Shown in pieces: positions 27,337 to 36,121 of a stretch of 64,000 nt of DNA. Made by a program: the position numbers and the translations under genes. The DNA is from Bifidobacterium catenulatum DSM 16992 = JCM 1194 = LMG 11043 (lineage in GTDB: Bacteria; Actinomycetota; Actinomycetes; Actinomycetales; Bifidobacteriaceae): contig NZ_AP012325.1 of assembly GCF_001025195.1 (NCBI RefSeq), forward strand, positions 1,736,001 through 1,800,000, given 5' to 3'. Each line of letters begins with the position of its first letter. The stretch's first letter is position 1. The notes under the pieces were generated by a model that was not told the DNA's origin, did not search any database, and saw only the letters and a program-made list of their open reading frames with translations.

Positions 27337-28917
27337 CTATTCACTCACATCCCAATCCAGCAGATCTTCGACCGTCTGACGGCGAATCATCACATGCGCG
27401 TCTTGCTCGGATACGGCAACAACCGCAGGAATCAGCGCCTGATTGTAGTTGCTGGCCATCGTACGACCGTATGCACCCGTAACAGGCACCGCCAGCACGT
27501 CACCGCGCTGAATATCGGCAGGAAGACGCACCTCGTTGACGATGATATCGCCCGATTCGCAGTGCATGCCGACCACACGGCACAGCTTGGTTTCGCTGGA
27601 ACCCTCACGATTGGCGATTTTCGCAGTGTAATCCGATCCGTACAATGCCGGGCGAATATTGTCGCTCATACCGCCGTCGACAGACACGTACACGCGTTCC
27701 GTAACCGGATTGCCAGCCTTGTCTTTCGCGGTTCCAGCAAGCTGCACCGGCTTGACCGTACCCACGCGGTACAGGGTGACGCCGGTCGGGGCGACCGTCC
27801 AACGGCCCGGTTCGAACGAAATGACCGGAGCGGGCATGCCGAGCGCACGGTTCACGGTGGTGACCGCGCTGGCAAGACGAGCAAGTTCCGTATCGAGGTC
27901 CATGGAATCCTCACCATCGGTGTAAGCCACGGAATAGCCGCCGCCCAAATCAACCTCCGGCAAGGTGTATGCGTCGGTAGCGTAGAAGGTCTTGCGTAGC
28001 AGCATCATGCGCTTCGCGGCCTGGATAAAGGCGTCCGCATCGTGAATGTTCGATCCGATATGCGAATGCACGCCAACCAATTCGAGCACGTCCTGATGGC
28101 GGTAGATTTCCTTCAACACGGCGAGCGCGGGGCCATCAGCCACCATGGTCATGGCTTCGGCGAGTTTGCGGTCGCCTTCGGAAACCTTCTCATGGCTCAT
28201 GTCGTACGGGTATTTGATGTCGTACTGCAGCTGGCGTTCTGCGCTTTCGCCCGGAGTGGTTTCGCTTTCACCTAGGCGTGCGTTCGACCCCGCAGGGGTC
28301 ACGTCAGTCAAATCGTCAAGCACGTTCAGCTTGCTTGCATCGGCACCAACCGGCAGCAAGGCAACACCGAACTTCTGGTCCTCATGCGCGGTAGACACGA
28401 ACTCGTGGCCGCCCGCATGAATGCCGGACGTAACACGCAACATCACGCGAGCGCGCTTGCCGAGACGCTTGGCGATCTCGGCGATACGGGCCGGCTCGTT
28501 CGGCTCGTCCACCACGATTTTGGCGAAGCCTTCGGTAATGGCGAGTTCGATTTCCGCATCGGACTTGTTGTTGCCGTGCAGCACGAGTCGCCTTCCGGGA
28601 ACGCCTGCGGCGAGCGCGATGCGCATCTCGCCCATGGTGCATGTGTCGATCAGCATGCCGGATTCGGTGACGATACGGCAGATTTCCTTGGAAAGCAGCG
28701 CTTTTCCTGCGAAACTGACGTGGGTTACGGTGTTGTTGAATGCATTTGCCGCGGATTTGACGAATTTGGTGGCACGGACTCGCACATCATCGGTGTCGAT
28801 GACGTAGAGCGGTGAGCCAAATTCGTTCAGCAGGCTTTCGGCAGTGCGGCCATGGAACGTGATTTCACCTTGCTCGTTCACGTTGGAGCCGGCTGGCCAG
28901 ATGGGGGTGACTGCCAT
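27337..28917 (-). CDS. lysA: diaminopimelate decarboxylase
   Basis: LysA decarboxylates meso-diaminopimelate to lysine with pyridoxal phosphate. The fold-III barrel shows FAGKALLSKEICRI with the PLP lysine, the phosphate loop DLGGGYSVAY, FEPGRWTVAPTG and the C-terminal GMHCESGDIIV with the active-site cysteine. At 526 residues it is about 100 longer than average; most of the extra is a polar insert near residues 205-270. I used the ATG at 28917, with AGGA 10 bases before it; a GTG three codons earlier is too close to that site. It starts 5 bases after the argS stop, so argS and lysA are one unit. Confidence 0.94.
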   Translation of the reverse strand: MAVTPIWPAGSNVNEQGEITFHGRTAESLLNEFGSPLYVIDTDDVRVRATKFVKSAANAFNNTVTHVSFAGKALLSKEICRIVTESGMLIDTCTMGEMRIALAAGVPGRRLVLHGNNKSDAEIELAITEGFAKIVVDEPNEPARIAEIAKRLGKRARVMLRVTSGIHAGGHEFVSTAHEDQKFGVALLPVGADASKLNVLDDLTDVTPAGSNARLGESETTPGESAERQLQYDIKYPYDMSHEKVSEGDRKLAEAMTMVADGPALAVLKEIYRHQDVLELVGVHSHIGSNIHDADAFIQAAKRMMLLRKTFYATDAYTLPEVDLGGGYSVAYTDGEDSMDLDTELARLASAVTTVNRALGMPAPVISFEPGRWTVAPTGVTLYRVGTVKPVQLAGTAKDKAGNPVTERVYVSVDGGMSDNIRPALYGSDYTAKIANREGSSETKLCRVVGMHCESGDIIVNEVRLPADIQRGDVLAVPVTGAYGRTMASNYNQALIPAVVAVSEQDAHVMIRRQTVEDLLDWDVSE

Positions 28918-28922
28918 GGCGA

Positions 28923-30713
28923 TCACATCCTGTCTGGGGCTGCGACGCCAAGCAGGTCAAGACCTTCGGCGATAACCGTCTTGACGGCGTCATTGAGCTT
29001 CAAACGTGCGGCCGCACGAGCCGGTTCCGGAGCCTTGGCGATGCGCAGGGCTTCGGCCTGTTCGCCGCGAGCTTCCGGCTCGGTGAGTTCCATGGGAACC
29101 ACGCGTTCCACGTTGTACCACTTGTGGTAGGTGGCTGCGAGGTCTTCCAAGTAGTGGGCCACACGGTGAGGGGCACGCAGGTCTCCGGCTTCGCGCAGCA
29201 GGGCCGGCCACTGGGCGAGTGCGGCAAGCACTTCGCCGTCGGCGGCAGTGTCGAGCAGGCTCACGTCGGCGCCCTCGTAGGTGATGCCGGCAGCAGCCGC
29301 ATTGCGGTCCACATTGCAGGAGCGGGCGTGCGCGTACTGCACGTAGTACACCGGATTCTCGTTGGAATGCGAAGCGAGCAGGTTCAGATCGATATCGACC
29401 GGGGAATTGTAGTCGGTACGTGCCAACGAATAACGAGAAGCATCCACGCCAATAGCGTCGGTCAGATCGTCGATAGTCACCACGTTGCCGGCGCGCTTCG
29501 ACATGCGCACTGCCTTGCCGTCCTTCAGCACGTTGACGAGCTGGCCGATAAGAATCTGCATGTTTTCGCCAGGTTCGTCGCCGAACGCGGCGCACATGGC
29601 CATCATGCGGCCGATATAGCCGTGATGGTCGGCACCCAGCATGTAAATGGCGATGTCTGCCGGATCGTTGTCACGATGGCGCTTGTTGCGATAGTAAGCA
29701 ATATCAGCTGCGAAATACGCGTAGTTGCCGTCGGATTTGATGATCACACGATCCTTGTCGTCACCATGCTTGGTGGACTCGAACCAGGTTGCGCCGTCCT
29801 TTTCGTAAATGTCGCCACGTTCGCGCAAATCAGCGATCGCCTTGTCGACTTCACCATCGGAATACAGGCTGTTCTCATGGAACCATACGTCGAAGTTCAC
29901 ACGGAAATCCTTCATGGATTTGCGGATTTCTTCGAACATCATCGGTACCGCACGCTTGCGGAACTCCTCACGCTGTTCGGAATCGCCCTCACCCAACGGA
30001 TTGCCATCGTTGTCAACGCCACCGTCGACGCGCGGCAGGTCGAGGATCGCAACACCGTCGGCATTTGCCTCATCGATAACGCGACGCGCGATCTCATCGA
30101 TATAAGCACCCTTGTAGCCGTCGATCGGGGTTTCCTCACCGTGAGCGGCCGCAACCAGCGACTTAGCGAAACGGTTGATCTGCTCGCCGTGATCGTTGAA
30201 ATAGTATTCGCGCACCACCTTGGCGCCGTTCGCTTCAAGCACGCGGGCCATGGAATCACCGACCGCAGCCCAACGGGTGCCGCCGATATGGATCGGACCG
30301 GTCGGATTGGCGGACACGAATTCAAGATTCAGGGTCTTGCCGGAAAGATGGTCGTTCTTGCCGTAGTTCGTGCCCTCGCCAAGCACAGTGTCAACCACGG
30401 CTGCGGCGGACGCGGAATCAAGCACAATGTTGATGAAGCCGGGGCCGGCCACTTCCACGGACTTGATGCCATCGGCATTGGCAAGTTCCGCAGCGAACAG
30501 TTCGGCGAAATCGCGAGGCTTCATGCCGGCCTTCTTAGCCAGCTGCATGGCCGCGTTCGACGCCCAATCGCCGTGCGCGCGGTCCTTTGGACGCATGACG
30601 GCGAATTTAGCCTGCGGAGGGATGAGATCGGTGGTCAGGGTGCCTGCCTTGCCTTCATTCACAAGGTTGTTGGCAATATTGAAAATCAGTTCACTAAGCG
30701 CTTCTGGACTCAT
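28923..30713 (-). CDS. argS: arginyl-tRNA synthetase
   Basis: ArgS charges tRNA-Arg. The 596-residue class I synthetase shows the N-terminal additional domain, the HIGH-like motif ANPTGPIHIGGTRWAAVGDS, and the KMSKS region as KAVRMSKRAGNVVTIDDL. The C-terminal anticodon-binding domain ends VIAEGLDLLGVAAPDRM. I chose the ATG at 30713 (MSPEALSEL), which fits the usual protein start and has TTGGAGGA immediately before it. The longer open frame would overlap the permease gene. A tRNA-Arg gene lies about 2.3 kb away, probably by chance. Confidence 0.95.
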   Translation of the reverse strand: MSPEALSELIFNIANNLVNEGKAGTLTTDLIPPQAKFAVMRPKDRAHGDWASNAAMQLAKKAGMKPRDFAELFAAELANADGIKSVEVAGPGFINIVLDSASAAAVVDTVLGEGTNYGKNDHLSGKTLNLEFVSANPTGPIHIGGTRWAAVGDSMARVLEANGAKVVREYYFNDHGEQINRFAKSLVAAAHGEETPIDGYKGAYIDEIARRVIDEANADGVAILDLPRVDGGVDNDGNPLGEGDSEQREEFRKRAVPMMFEEIRKSMKDFRVNFDVWFHENSLYSDGEVDKAIADLRERGDIYEKDGATWFESTKHGDDKDRVIIKSDGNYAYFAADIAYYRNKRHRDNDPADIAIYMLGADHHGYIGRMMAMCAAFGDEPGENMQILIGQLVNVLKDGKAVRMSKRAGNVVTIDDLTDAIGVDASRYSLARTDYNSPVDIDLNLLASHSNENPVYYVQYAHARSCNVDRNAAAAGITYEGADVSLLDTAADGEVLAALAQWPALLREAGDLRAPHRVAHYLEDLAATYHKWYNVERVVPMELTEPEARGEQAEALRIAKAPEPARAAARLKLNDAVKTVIAEGLDLLGVAAPDRM

Positions 30714-30744
30714 TCCTCCAAGTCTACCGATTATGCAGACAGAA

Positions 30745-32214
30745 TCAGCCTTGCGTACCGCCCCGCGTACCATCCTGCAGTTCGCCATGCTTTCTGCGCC
30801 AAGCCACGGAAGCGTAATAGCCGATATAGCAGATCGCAACGAACGGAATCATATACAACAATGTGGAGCGCTGCGACGGATCGCAAATTACCAAAACCAA
30901 TGCGCCAATACACATCACAATCGCAGCGATCGGCACGAACGGAAAACCGGGGGCACGATACTTCAAATCGTCAACCGAATGGCCTTGAGCAAGCCACTGC
31001 TTGCGGAAACGCAAGTGGCAGACGGAAACCGACGCCCACACCACCAGCGTGGCCAAGCCGGAAACCGCAACCAACGCCAAATACACCGTCGAAGCGGCAA
31101 CCACAGAAGACAGCAACGCCAACAACGATCCAGCCATACTGAAGAGCACCGCGAACACGGGCACACCATGAAAATTCGTCTTGCCGAGCACGCGCGGAAT
31201 CATACCCTCCTGCGCAAGCGACCAAACCATACGCGAACACACATACAAGCCGGAATTCGCAGCGGACAGCACCGCCGTCAACACCACGAAATTCATCACA
31301 TCGCCGGCAAACGGCATGCCGATCGACTGGAACACGAGCACAAACGGACTCGTGTCGACACCCGACTGATGCCACGGAATCAGCGCGGACATCACCGCAA
31401 TCGAACCGATGAAGAAAATCGCGAGACGCAACACCGTGGTATGCACGGCCTTCGGAATCGCCTGCGCCGGATCCTTCGTCTCCCCCGCCGCAACACCAAC
31501 GACCTCAGTGCCCGAAAACGCGAACACCACCGTCAACAGCGTCGAAAAAATCGGCAGCACACCATTCGGGAGCCAGCCGTCATTATAAAAATTCTCAAAC
31601 AGCGGAGCATGATCGTAGCCGGCAATCGGAATCGCACCAAACATGGCAAGCAAGCCGACCACAATGAACGCGATAATTGCAAACACCTTAATGGATGCGA
31701 ACCAGAATTCCGACTCGCCATACAGCCTCACCGACAGAATATTGAGCATGAACACCACCGCAATAAAGGCGGCGGACCAAATCCACGCGGGCGAATCAGG
31801 AAACCAGCGTTGCATCAGCAGACCGGCTGCCGTGAATTCCGAAGCGAGCGCCACCGCCCAATTCAGCCAGTACAGCACGGCGATGGTGAACGCGGTGCCG
31901 GGGCCGATGAAACGCTTCGCATACAGGTGGAAACTGCCCGCATACGGCATAGCCACCGACAGTTCGCCGAGGCTGAGCATCACAAAATACACAAGCACGG
32001 ATCCGATGCCATACGCGATGATCGCGCCAAGAGGGCCGGCTTGGTGAATCGTGTAGCCGGAGCTGAGGAACAAGCCAGTGCCGATCACACCACCCAGCGA
32101 AATCATGGTCAGATGGCGGGTTTCCATCTTGCGTTCAAGACCACCCTGCTCGGCTTCAGCGGATTCAGCGGCGTCAGTGCCTGCAGTGGATGCGTTGACT
32201 TGCGATTCGGCCAT
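30745..32214 (-). CDS. amino-acid permease, APC family
   Basis: The 489-residue protein has twelve predicted membrane helices and the APC-family start motif TMISLGGVIGTGLFLSSG, with SGTEVVGVAAGETKDP in helix 6 and the following loop. It resembles proton-driven permeases of the LysP/GabP group. Position upstream of argS and lysA hints at a basic amino acid, but that is only context. The start at 32214 has AAGGAG 9 bases before it; the open frame runs 22 codons further. An 8-bp tandem repeat lies in the leader, 33-62 bases before the start. Confidence 0.88.
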   Translation of the reverse strand: MAESQVNASTAGTDAAESAEAEQGGLERKMETRHLTMISLGGVIGTGLFLSSGYTIHQAGPLGAIIAYGIGSVLVYFVMLSLGELSVAMPYAGSFHLYAKRFIGPGTAFTIAVLYWLNWAVALASEFTAAGLLMQRWFPDSPAWIWSAAFIAVVFMLNILSVRLYGESEFWFASIKVFAIIAFIVVGLLAMFGAIPIAGYDHAPLFENFYNDGWLPNGVLPIFSTLLTVVFAFSGTEVVGVAAGETKDPAQAIPKAVHTTVLRLAIFFIGSIAVMSALIPWHQSGVDTSPFVLVFQSIGMPFAGDVMNFVVLTAVLSAANSGLYVCSRMVWSLAQEGMIPRVLGKTNFHGVPVFAVLFSMAGSLLALLSSVVAASTVYLALVAVSGLATLVVWASVSVCHLRFRKQWLAQGHSVDDLKYRAPGFPFVPIAAIVMCIGALVLVICDPSQRSTLLYMIPFVAICYIGYYASVAWRRKHGELQDGTRGGTQG

Positions 32215-32246
32215 GCGCGACTGCTCCTTCATATTTGGATGGGCGC

Positions 32247-32274
32247 GTTCTTGCGTTCTTGCGTTCTTGCGTTT
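32247..32274. repeat. 8-bp tandem repeat in the permease leader
   Basis: GTTCTTGC is repeated three times head to tail with a partial fourth copy (GTTT). It lies between the probable promoter and the start of the permease gene, where copy-number change could alter expression. Confidence 0.75.
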
Positions 32275-32336
32275 GCACAATACCCAATCGCATTACTATA
32301 CGGAAATCGGTGGAACCATGTTGCCTGCTGTTCACT

Positions 32337-32364
32337 TTTAGCGGCAATCCTTTAGCGGCAATCC
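32337..32364. repeat. 14-bp direct duplication
   Basis: TTTAGCGGCAATCC occurs twice in direct tandem, between the permease promoter region and the ridA terminator. It is probably a small replication-slippage duplication. Confidence 0.7.
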
Positions 32365-32383
32365 TGAGGTTGCATAAACAAAG

Positions 32384-32422
32384 CAGGCTCGCATGCAGCG
32401 TAAGAAACCGCATACGAGCCTG
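32384..32422 (-). terminator. terminator of ridA
   Basis: CAGGCTCG and CGAGCCTG form an 8-bp outer stem, with further ATGC / GCAT pairing. On the minus strand the hairpin is followed by CTTTGTTT and begins about 40 bases after the ridA stop. Confidence 0.8.
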
Positions 32423-32461
32423 AAAAGGATTTCCTGGAGATTTGCAATCAGCGCACTGAAA

Positions 32462-32851
32462 TCAGAGCACAGCGATGGCGTCGATCTCAACGAGAGCGCC
32501 CTTCGGAATGTTGTTGCCGCCGAACGCGACGCGGGCCGGCTTCACGGAGCCGATGAAGGCCTGCGCATACACGTCGTCGATCTCGTGGAAGTCTTCGACG
32601 TTCTTCATGTAGATGGTGGCGCGGCAGACGTGCTCGATGCCGGTGCCTGCGGCGTCAAGAATGTGCTTGATGTTCTTCAGTGCCTGGGCTGCCTGCTCGC
32701 CGGCGGTTTCGCCGGCCAGTTCGCCGGTGGCCGGGTCGATGCCCAGCTGGCCTGAGACGAACACGAAACCGTTGGCCTTCACGGCCTGGCTGTATGCGCC
32801 CAGTGCAGCCGGGGCTTCAGAAGTCGCAACCGCTTCCATCTTCTCGCTCAT
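32462..32851 (-). CDS. ridA: RidA-family enamine/imine deaminase
   Basis: The 129-residue protein is a RidA/YjgF family member that hydrolyses reactive 2-aminoacrylate-type enamines released by PLP enzymes. It has GAYSQAVKANGFVFVSGQLG, the conserved arginine in VCRATIYMKN and the C-terminal P-ARVAFGGNNIPKGALVEIDAIAVL, close to the usual PAR..V....LP.GA.VEIE.IA. AAGGAG lies 6 bases before the ATG. It is transcribed alone, with its own terminator. Confidence 0.94.
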   Translation of the reverse strand: MSEKMEAVATSEAPAALGAYSQAVKANGFVFVSGQLGIDPATGELAGETAGEQAAQALKNIKHILDAAGTGIEHVCRATIYMKNVEDFHEIDDVYAQAFIGSVKPARVAFGGNNIPKGALVEIDAIAVL

Positions 32852-33013
32852 AATGTTCTCCTTTGAAGAACGTGTTATTGCATCTTGTTTGCGTTCAGGC
32901 CGTGGCAAACCACGACAACGCAATCTCAAGCAATCACTGTACCCATGGAATCGACGTGCATTGTCCCATGTTCCAAATACCGGCTCTGCGCCCCGGCCCT
33001 TCACATATCTTTG

Positions 33014-33089
33014 TGGTGGGCTTGATGGGGATCGAACCCACGACCTTCTGTTCCGGAGACAGACGCTCTATCCACTGAGCTACAAACCC
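33014..33089 (-). tRNA. tRNA-Arg (anticodon CCG)
   Basis: The minus strand reads GGGTTTG at the 5' end, pairing with CAAGCCC. It has a normal D-arm (GCTCAGTGGATAGAGC), an anticodon loop CTCCGGA with CCG, a T-arm with GGTTCGATCC and an encoded ACCA end. It decodes CGG. Confidence 0.96.
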
Positions 33090-33319
33090 GTGCGTCAACC
33101 TACTTTACACTGCCTTGAGATGAAAGCGACACTTTTTACGGAAAAATGGTCTTTGAATCTCAATCATTATGTTGGCAAAATAAGCATGGATGGGGTTTCG
33201 GCAACGCACCCAACCATGTAGGGGATTCGACGGGTGCAAAACGGGGAACGAAGAGTATTACATCATAATTTACGGCGCAATAACGTTATTTACCGCGTCT
33301 TTTCCACTAGACTGAAAAT

Positions 33320-33958
33320 ATGGTTGAGGATTCAGGCAGAAATATAGGCGATTTCGAATACACGCGCCGTTTTTTCTGCCGTGCCCTGCCGACGCAGTTG
33401 GATGACAGTGATAGTCCGACATTAATCGTGCAAAGTTATTACGTTCATCAAGATAATTACGCGCTGCGCGTGCGATTAAAAACAAAGTCCGTTCGCATCG
33501 CCATGACTCCGGACCTCGACCCGCTGGCCGTGCTCGAAAAGTATCGCGACGAATTTCGGATTGGATCAGTCACCGTGAAAGGGCCGTCCGTGGGAGGCAC
33601 GCGCTATGAGGCGAGCCGCGACTTGGATTCGCGCATCGCCGGGGAGCTCATCAAACGCGGCGGACACGTAACCATCAAAAACCGTTTCACCGACTGGATC
33701 GATGAGGACGGCTGGAACATCGACGTGTTCGGAGGCACCAACGCTCCCCTGATCATTGCGGAAGCGGAACGCATCGGTCCAGTCACCAATCTGGTGATTC
33801 CGAAATTCTGCACCACCGAAATCACCGACCAATCGCGGTTCAGCAATGAAGGGCTTGCCGCGAATCCATATTCACGATGGAAATCCGAATTCGAAGACGA
33901 ACTGGAAGCAGACGGACCGCAATTCCTCGACTATTTCGGCACCAATCGTATGGAATAA
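33320..33958 (+). CDS. CYTH-domain protein
   Basis: The 212-residue protein matches the CYTH (triphosphate tunnel) superfamily: an N-terminal strand FEYTRRFFCR, alternating basic/acidic strands (YALRVRLKTKSVRIA; TIKNRFTDW) and the diagnostic C-terminal part PLIIAEAERIG, IPKFCTTEITDQSRFSNEGLA, NPYSRW. CYTH proteins bind and often hydrolyse triphosphates with metal ions; the substrate is unknown here. No ribosome site precedes the ATG, but TAGACT lies 6 bases before it, so the mRNA may be leaderless. It is a lone gene between tRNA-Arg and the convergent thioredoxin-like gene. Confidence 0.75.
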   Translation: MVEDSGRNIGDFEYTRRFFCRALPTQLDDSDSPTLIVQSYYVHQDNYALRVRLKTKSVRIAMTPDLDPLAVLEKYRDEFRIGSVTVKGPSVGGTRYEASRDLDSRIAGELIKRGGHVTIKNRFTDWIDEDGWNIDVFGGTNAPLIIAEAERIGPVTNLVIPKFCTTEITDQSRFSNEGLAANPYSRWKSEFEDELEADGPQFLDYFGTNRME

Positions 33959-33964
33959 GTTTTT

Positions 33965-34016
33965 AAAAAACAACCGTAGGCCGCAAAAAACGATTTGGTT
34001 GTGCAGCCTACGGTTG
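33965..34016 (-). terminator. terminator of the thioredoxin-fold/TPR gene
   Basis: CAACCGTAGGC and GCCTACGGTTG form a perfect 11-bp stem, followed on the minus strand by TTTTTT. It lies between convergent genes and mainly serves the minus-strand gene that stops at 34054. Confidence 0.88.
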
Positions 34017-34053
34017 AACGGTACCTAAAACGGCATCTAAGTCAATAAACGAA

Positions 34054-35016
34054 TCAGTACATGAGCGTGGCAAGGCGACGGCGGGCGCGCTTCAAACGCT
34101 CGTCGGTCGGCTCAGGAATCGTGAAATATTCCAACAGACGCTTGCGAACAGGCTCAATATCAGCCTTGTGACCGGCTGCGACGAAATCAAGCAAACGGTC
34201 GAACGCATCCTGAATCTGACCGCCGATCATATCAATGTCGGCGACGGCAAGCTGCGCTTCAACATCATCGGGATTGTCAGCAGCGGCGGCACGCACCTCA
34301 CGCACGTTCGCATTGGCGGAACGGGCCAACAGCAGCGCTTTCGCACGCTCGCGGGCGGCACGCGCATCGTTCGGATCGGCTTCAAGCACCTTCTCGTACG
34401 CGGCTGCGGCACCAGCGTAATCGCCCTGCTGTGCCAACATATACGCCTCCTGATGCTCCGGAGGCACCTGCTCCTGGGCGCCGGCGGCGGAATTCGCCGC
34501 ATCGGAATCCGGATCGCCCGAATACGGCGCGGAACCGGTCACGCCAGCCTGTTGGGCGGCGGCAACCAGATTCGGAATCACCGCGTCCACAAGCTGCTGC
34601 ATTTCCTCAGCGGACGGCAAGCCCTGCAGAATCGGCATCGGACGGCCGTTGATCAACGCGAACAAAGCGGGAGCACCCTGCACTTGGAACGCCTGCGCAA
34701 TCGACGGATTCGACGCGATATCGATACGAGACAGCTGAATCTGGCCGTTCAGCTGGTTCACGGCATCGCCCAACTGGCGTGCCATGTCGAACAGGCGATC
34801 ATCGGTCGGCACCCACAACAGCAGCAGAATCGGGAACGTGGCCGACGTCTGCACCATGGCCTGGAACGTGTTCTCCGTAGTGTCGATCACGTAACCGCCG
34901 GCGGCCGGAGCGCCTCCAGCCTGCCCCGGCTCAGCCTTCACCTGATGCTTCAACGCTTCAAGATCGACGGCTCCCGCCAAGGAAACTCCCGGATTAAACG
35001 GCCTTTGACCTGCCAT
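34054..35016 (-). CDS. thioredoxin-fold plus TPR protein (CnoX/YbbN-like)
   Basis: The 320-residue protein has a Pro/Ala/Gly-rich N-terminus, a thioredoxin fold at about residues 43-150 and tetratricopeptide-like helices to the end (YMLAQQGDYAGAAAAYEKVLEADPNDARAARERAKALLL region). The layout is that of CnoX/YbbN co-chaperones that hold oxidised or unfolded proteins. The active-site CxxC is replaced by WVPTDD, so it should have no thiol-disulphide activity. AGGAGG precedes the ATG. It has its own terminator and no obvious partner gene. Confidence 0.85.
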   Translation of the reverse strand: MAGQRPFNPGVSLAGAVDLEALKHQVKAEPGQAGGAPAAGGYVIDTTENTFQAMVQTSATFPILLLLWVPTDDRLFDMARQLGDAVNQLNGQIQLSRIDIASNPSIAQAFQVQGAPALFALINGRPMPILQGLPSAEEMQQLVDAVIPNLVAAAQQAGVTGSAPYSGDPDSDAANSAAGAQEQVPPEHQEAYMLAQQGDYAGAAAAYEKVLEADPNDARAARERAKALLLARSANANVREVRAAAADNPDDVEAQLAVADIDMIGGQIQDAFDRLLDFVAAGHKADIEPVRKRLLEYFTIPEPTDERLKRARRRLATLMY

Positions 35017-35119
35017 GCTTGCCTCCTAAATATCAACAATCAACAACATTAAGCGCCCAGCGCAACACGCATTGCAAACGTTCGCCCCAAGCTTACGCGC
35101 AATCGCGCAACCGCCACGA

Positions 35120-36121
35120 TTACAGCGCCTCAACCTTGACCGGCTGACGTTCGGAACCGACTGCGGTGATCTTCGCGTCAGAATTCGCCGGGGGCACGTA
35201 CAACGCGATCACATTCACATACGTGGTCTTCATGGTGCTGGTGGCCCGACCGTCGCCAAACAGCGCTTTTTCCGCATCGGAAGCGGGCTGCGACTCACGG
35301 CCGGAGCCCGCTGAGCGCGTCCATTCGGAATTGATCCGCGCCACTACCAAGTCGCCACCATCCGCGGAACGCATAACGCTGATGGCACCGTCAACCGGCG
35401 TGAACACCTGCTGCTGCGATCCCTCGTTCAGCTCCATGGCCTTCTGCACCTGTCCGGTCAGATCGGCAAGCTTCGCACGCAAATCGTCGTCGGCAAACTT
35501 CTGCGCATACTGGCTGGACGCACCGTTCTGCAACACGTCGGCATATGCAGCAACCGCATCCTTCGGAGTCATGACCAGACCGGTGTCTTTTTCCGTTCCC
35601 TGTGCGCTACCGGTTTTGGAAATCTCAAAACTCGGCATTTTCACGCCCGAGAACAGTCGTGCCACACCCCACAATTTGTAGTTCTGGCGTGCGGAATCCT
35701 GGCGGAATACCAGCAGACGCTTGGACTGCTGGTCGTCTGTGGTGGAAGTGATGGAAAACACCGAACGTGGCCATCCACTGTCCGTGGAGATCACGGCCTG
35801 TGCCAAATCGGTTGGAATCGCGGTCTTACGATCAAGATTGCCCGTGACCTGCGCCACATGAAGTTCGCTTGTGCGAATCTCAAGTTCCGGCCCCTCCAGA
35901 ATTGAGCCGAGGGCGTCGATATTGCGATCGTTATTGCACTGGTCAAGCGTTTTGAGAATATTCGTGCGGATGGTTTTCTCCTGCTTGGCGGTCAGATTCG
36001 GCGCATCCTGATGTTGCGTGGCTTTCGGCTGCGGCAGCTGCCCCTCGCATCCGCACATGCCAACGACCATTCCCAATGCGAGCACGACCGCCGCGATTAC
36101 GTTGAAACGCTTCTTCATCAC
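35120..36121 (-). CDS. lipoprotein of unknown function
   Basis: The 333-residue protein starts with a lipoprotein signal peptide (VVLALGMVVGMCGC, lipid cysteine at about 23-25) and is otherwise an alpha/beta surface domain that I do not recognise. It contains ISTDSGWPRSVFSIT and repeated hydrophobic strands. Similar actinobacterial lipoproteins with unknown roles sit beside a glycosylated or membrane partner. Its start overlaps the stop of the upstream membrane-protein gene (ATGA), so the two are translationally coupled and probably act together at the cell surface. Confidence 0.75.
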   Translation of the reverse strand: MMKKRFNVIAAVVLALGMVVGMCGCEGQLPQPKATQHQDAPNLTAKQEKTIRTNILKTLDQCNNDRNIDALGSILEGPELEIRTSELHVAQVTGNLDRKTAIPTDLAQAVISTDSGWPRSVFSITSTTDDQQSKRLLVFRQDSARQNYKLWGVARLFSGVKMPSFEISKTGSAQGTEKDTGLVMTPKDAVAAYADVLQNGASSQYAQKFADDDLRAKLADLTGQVQKAMELNEGSQQQVFTPVDGAISVMRSADGGDLVVARINSEWTRSAGSGRESQPASDAEKALFGDGRATSTMKTTYVNVIALYVPPANSDAKITAVGSERQPVKVEAL

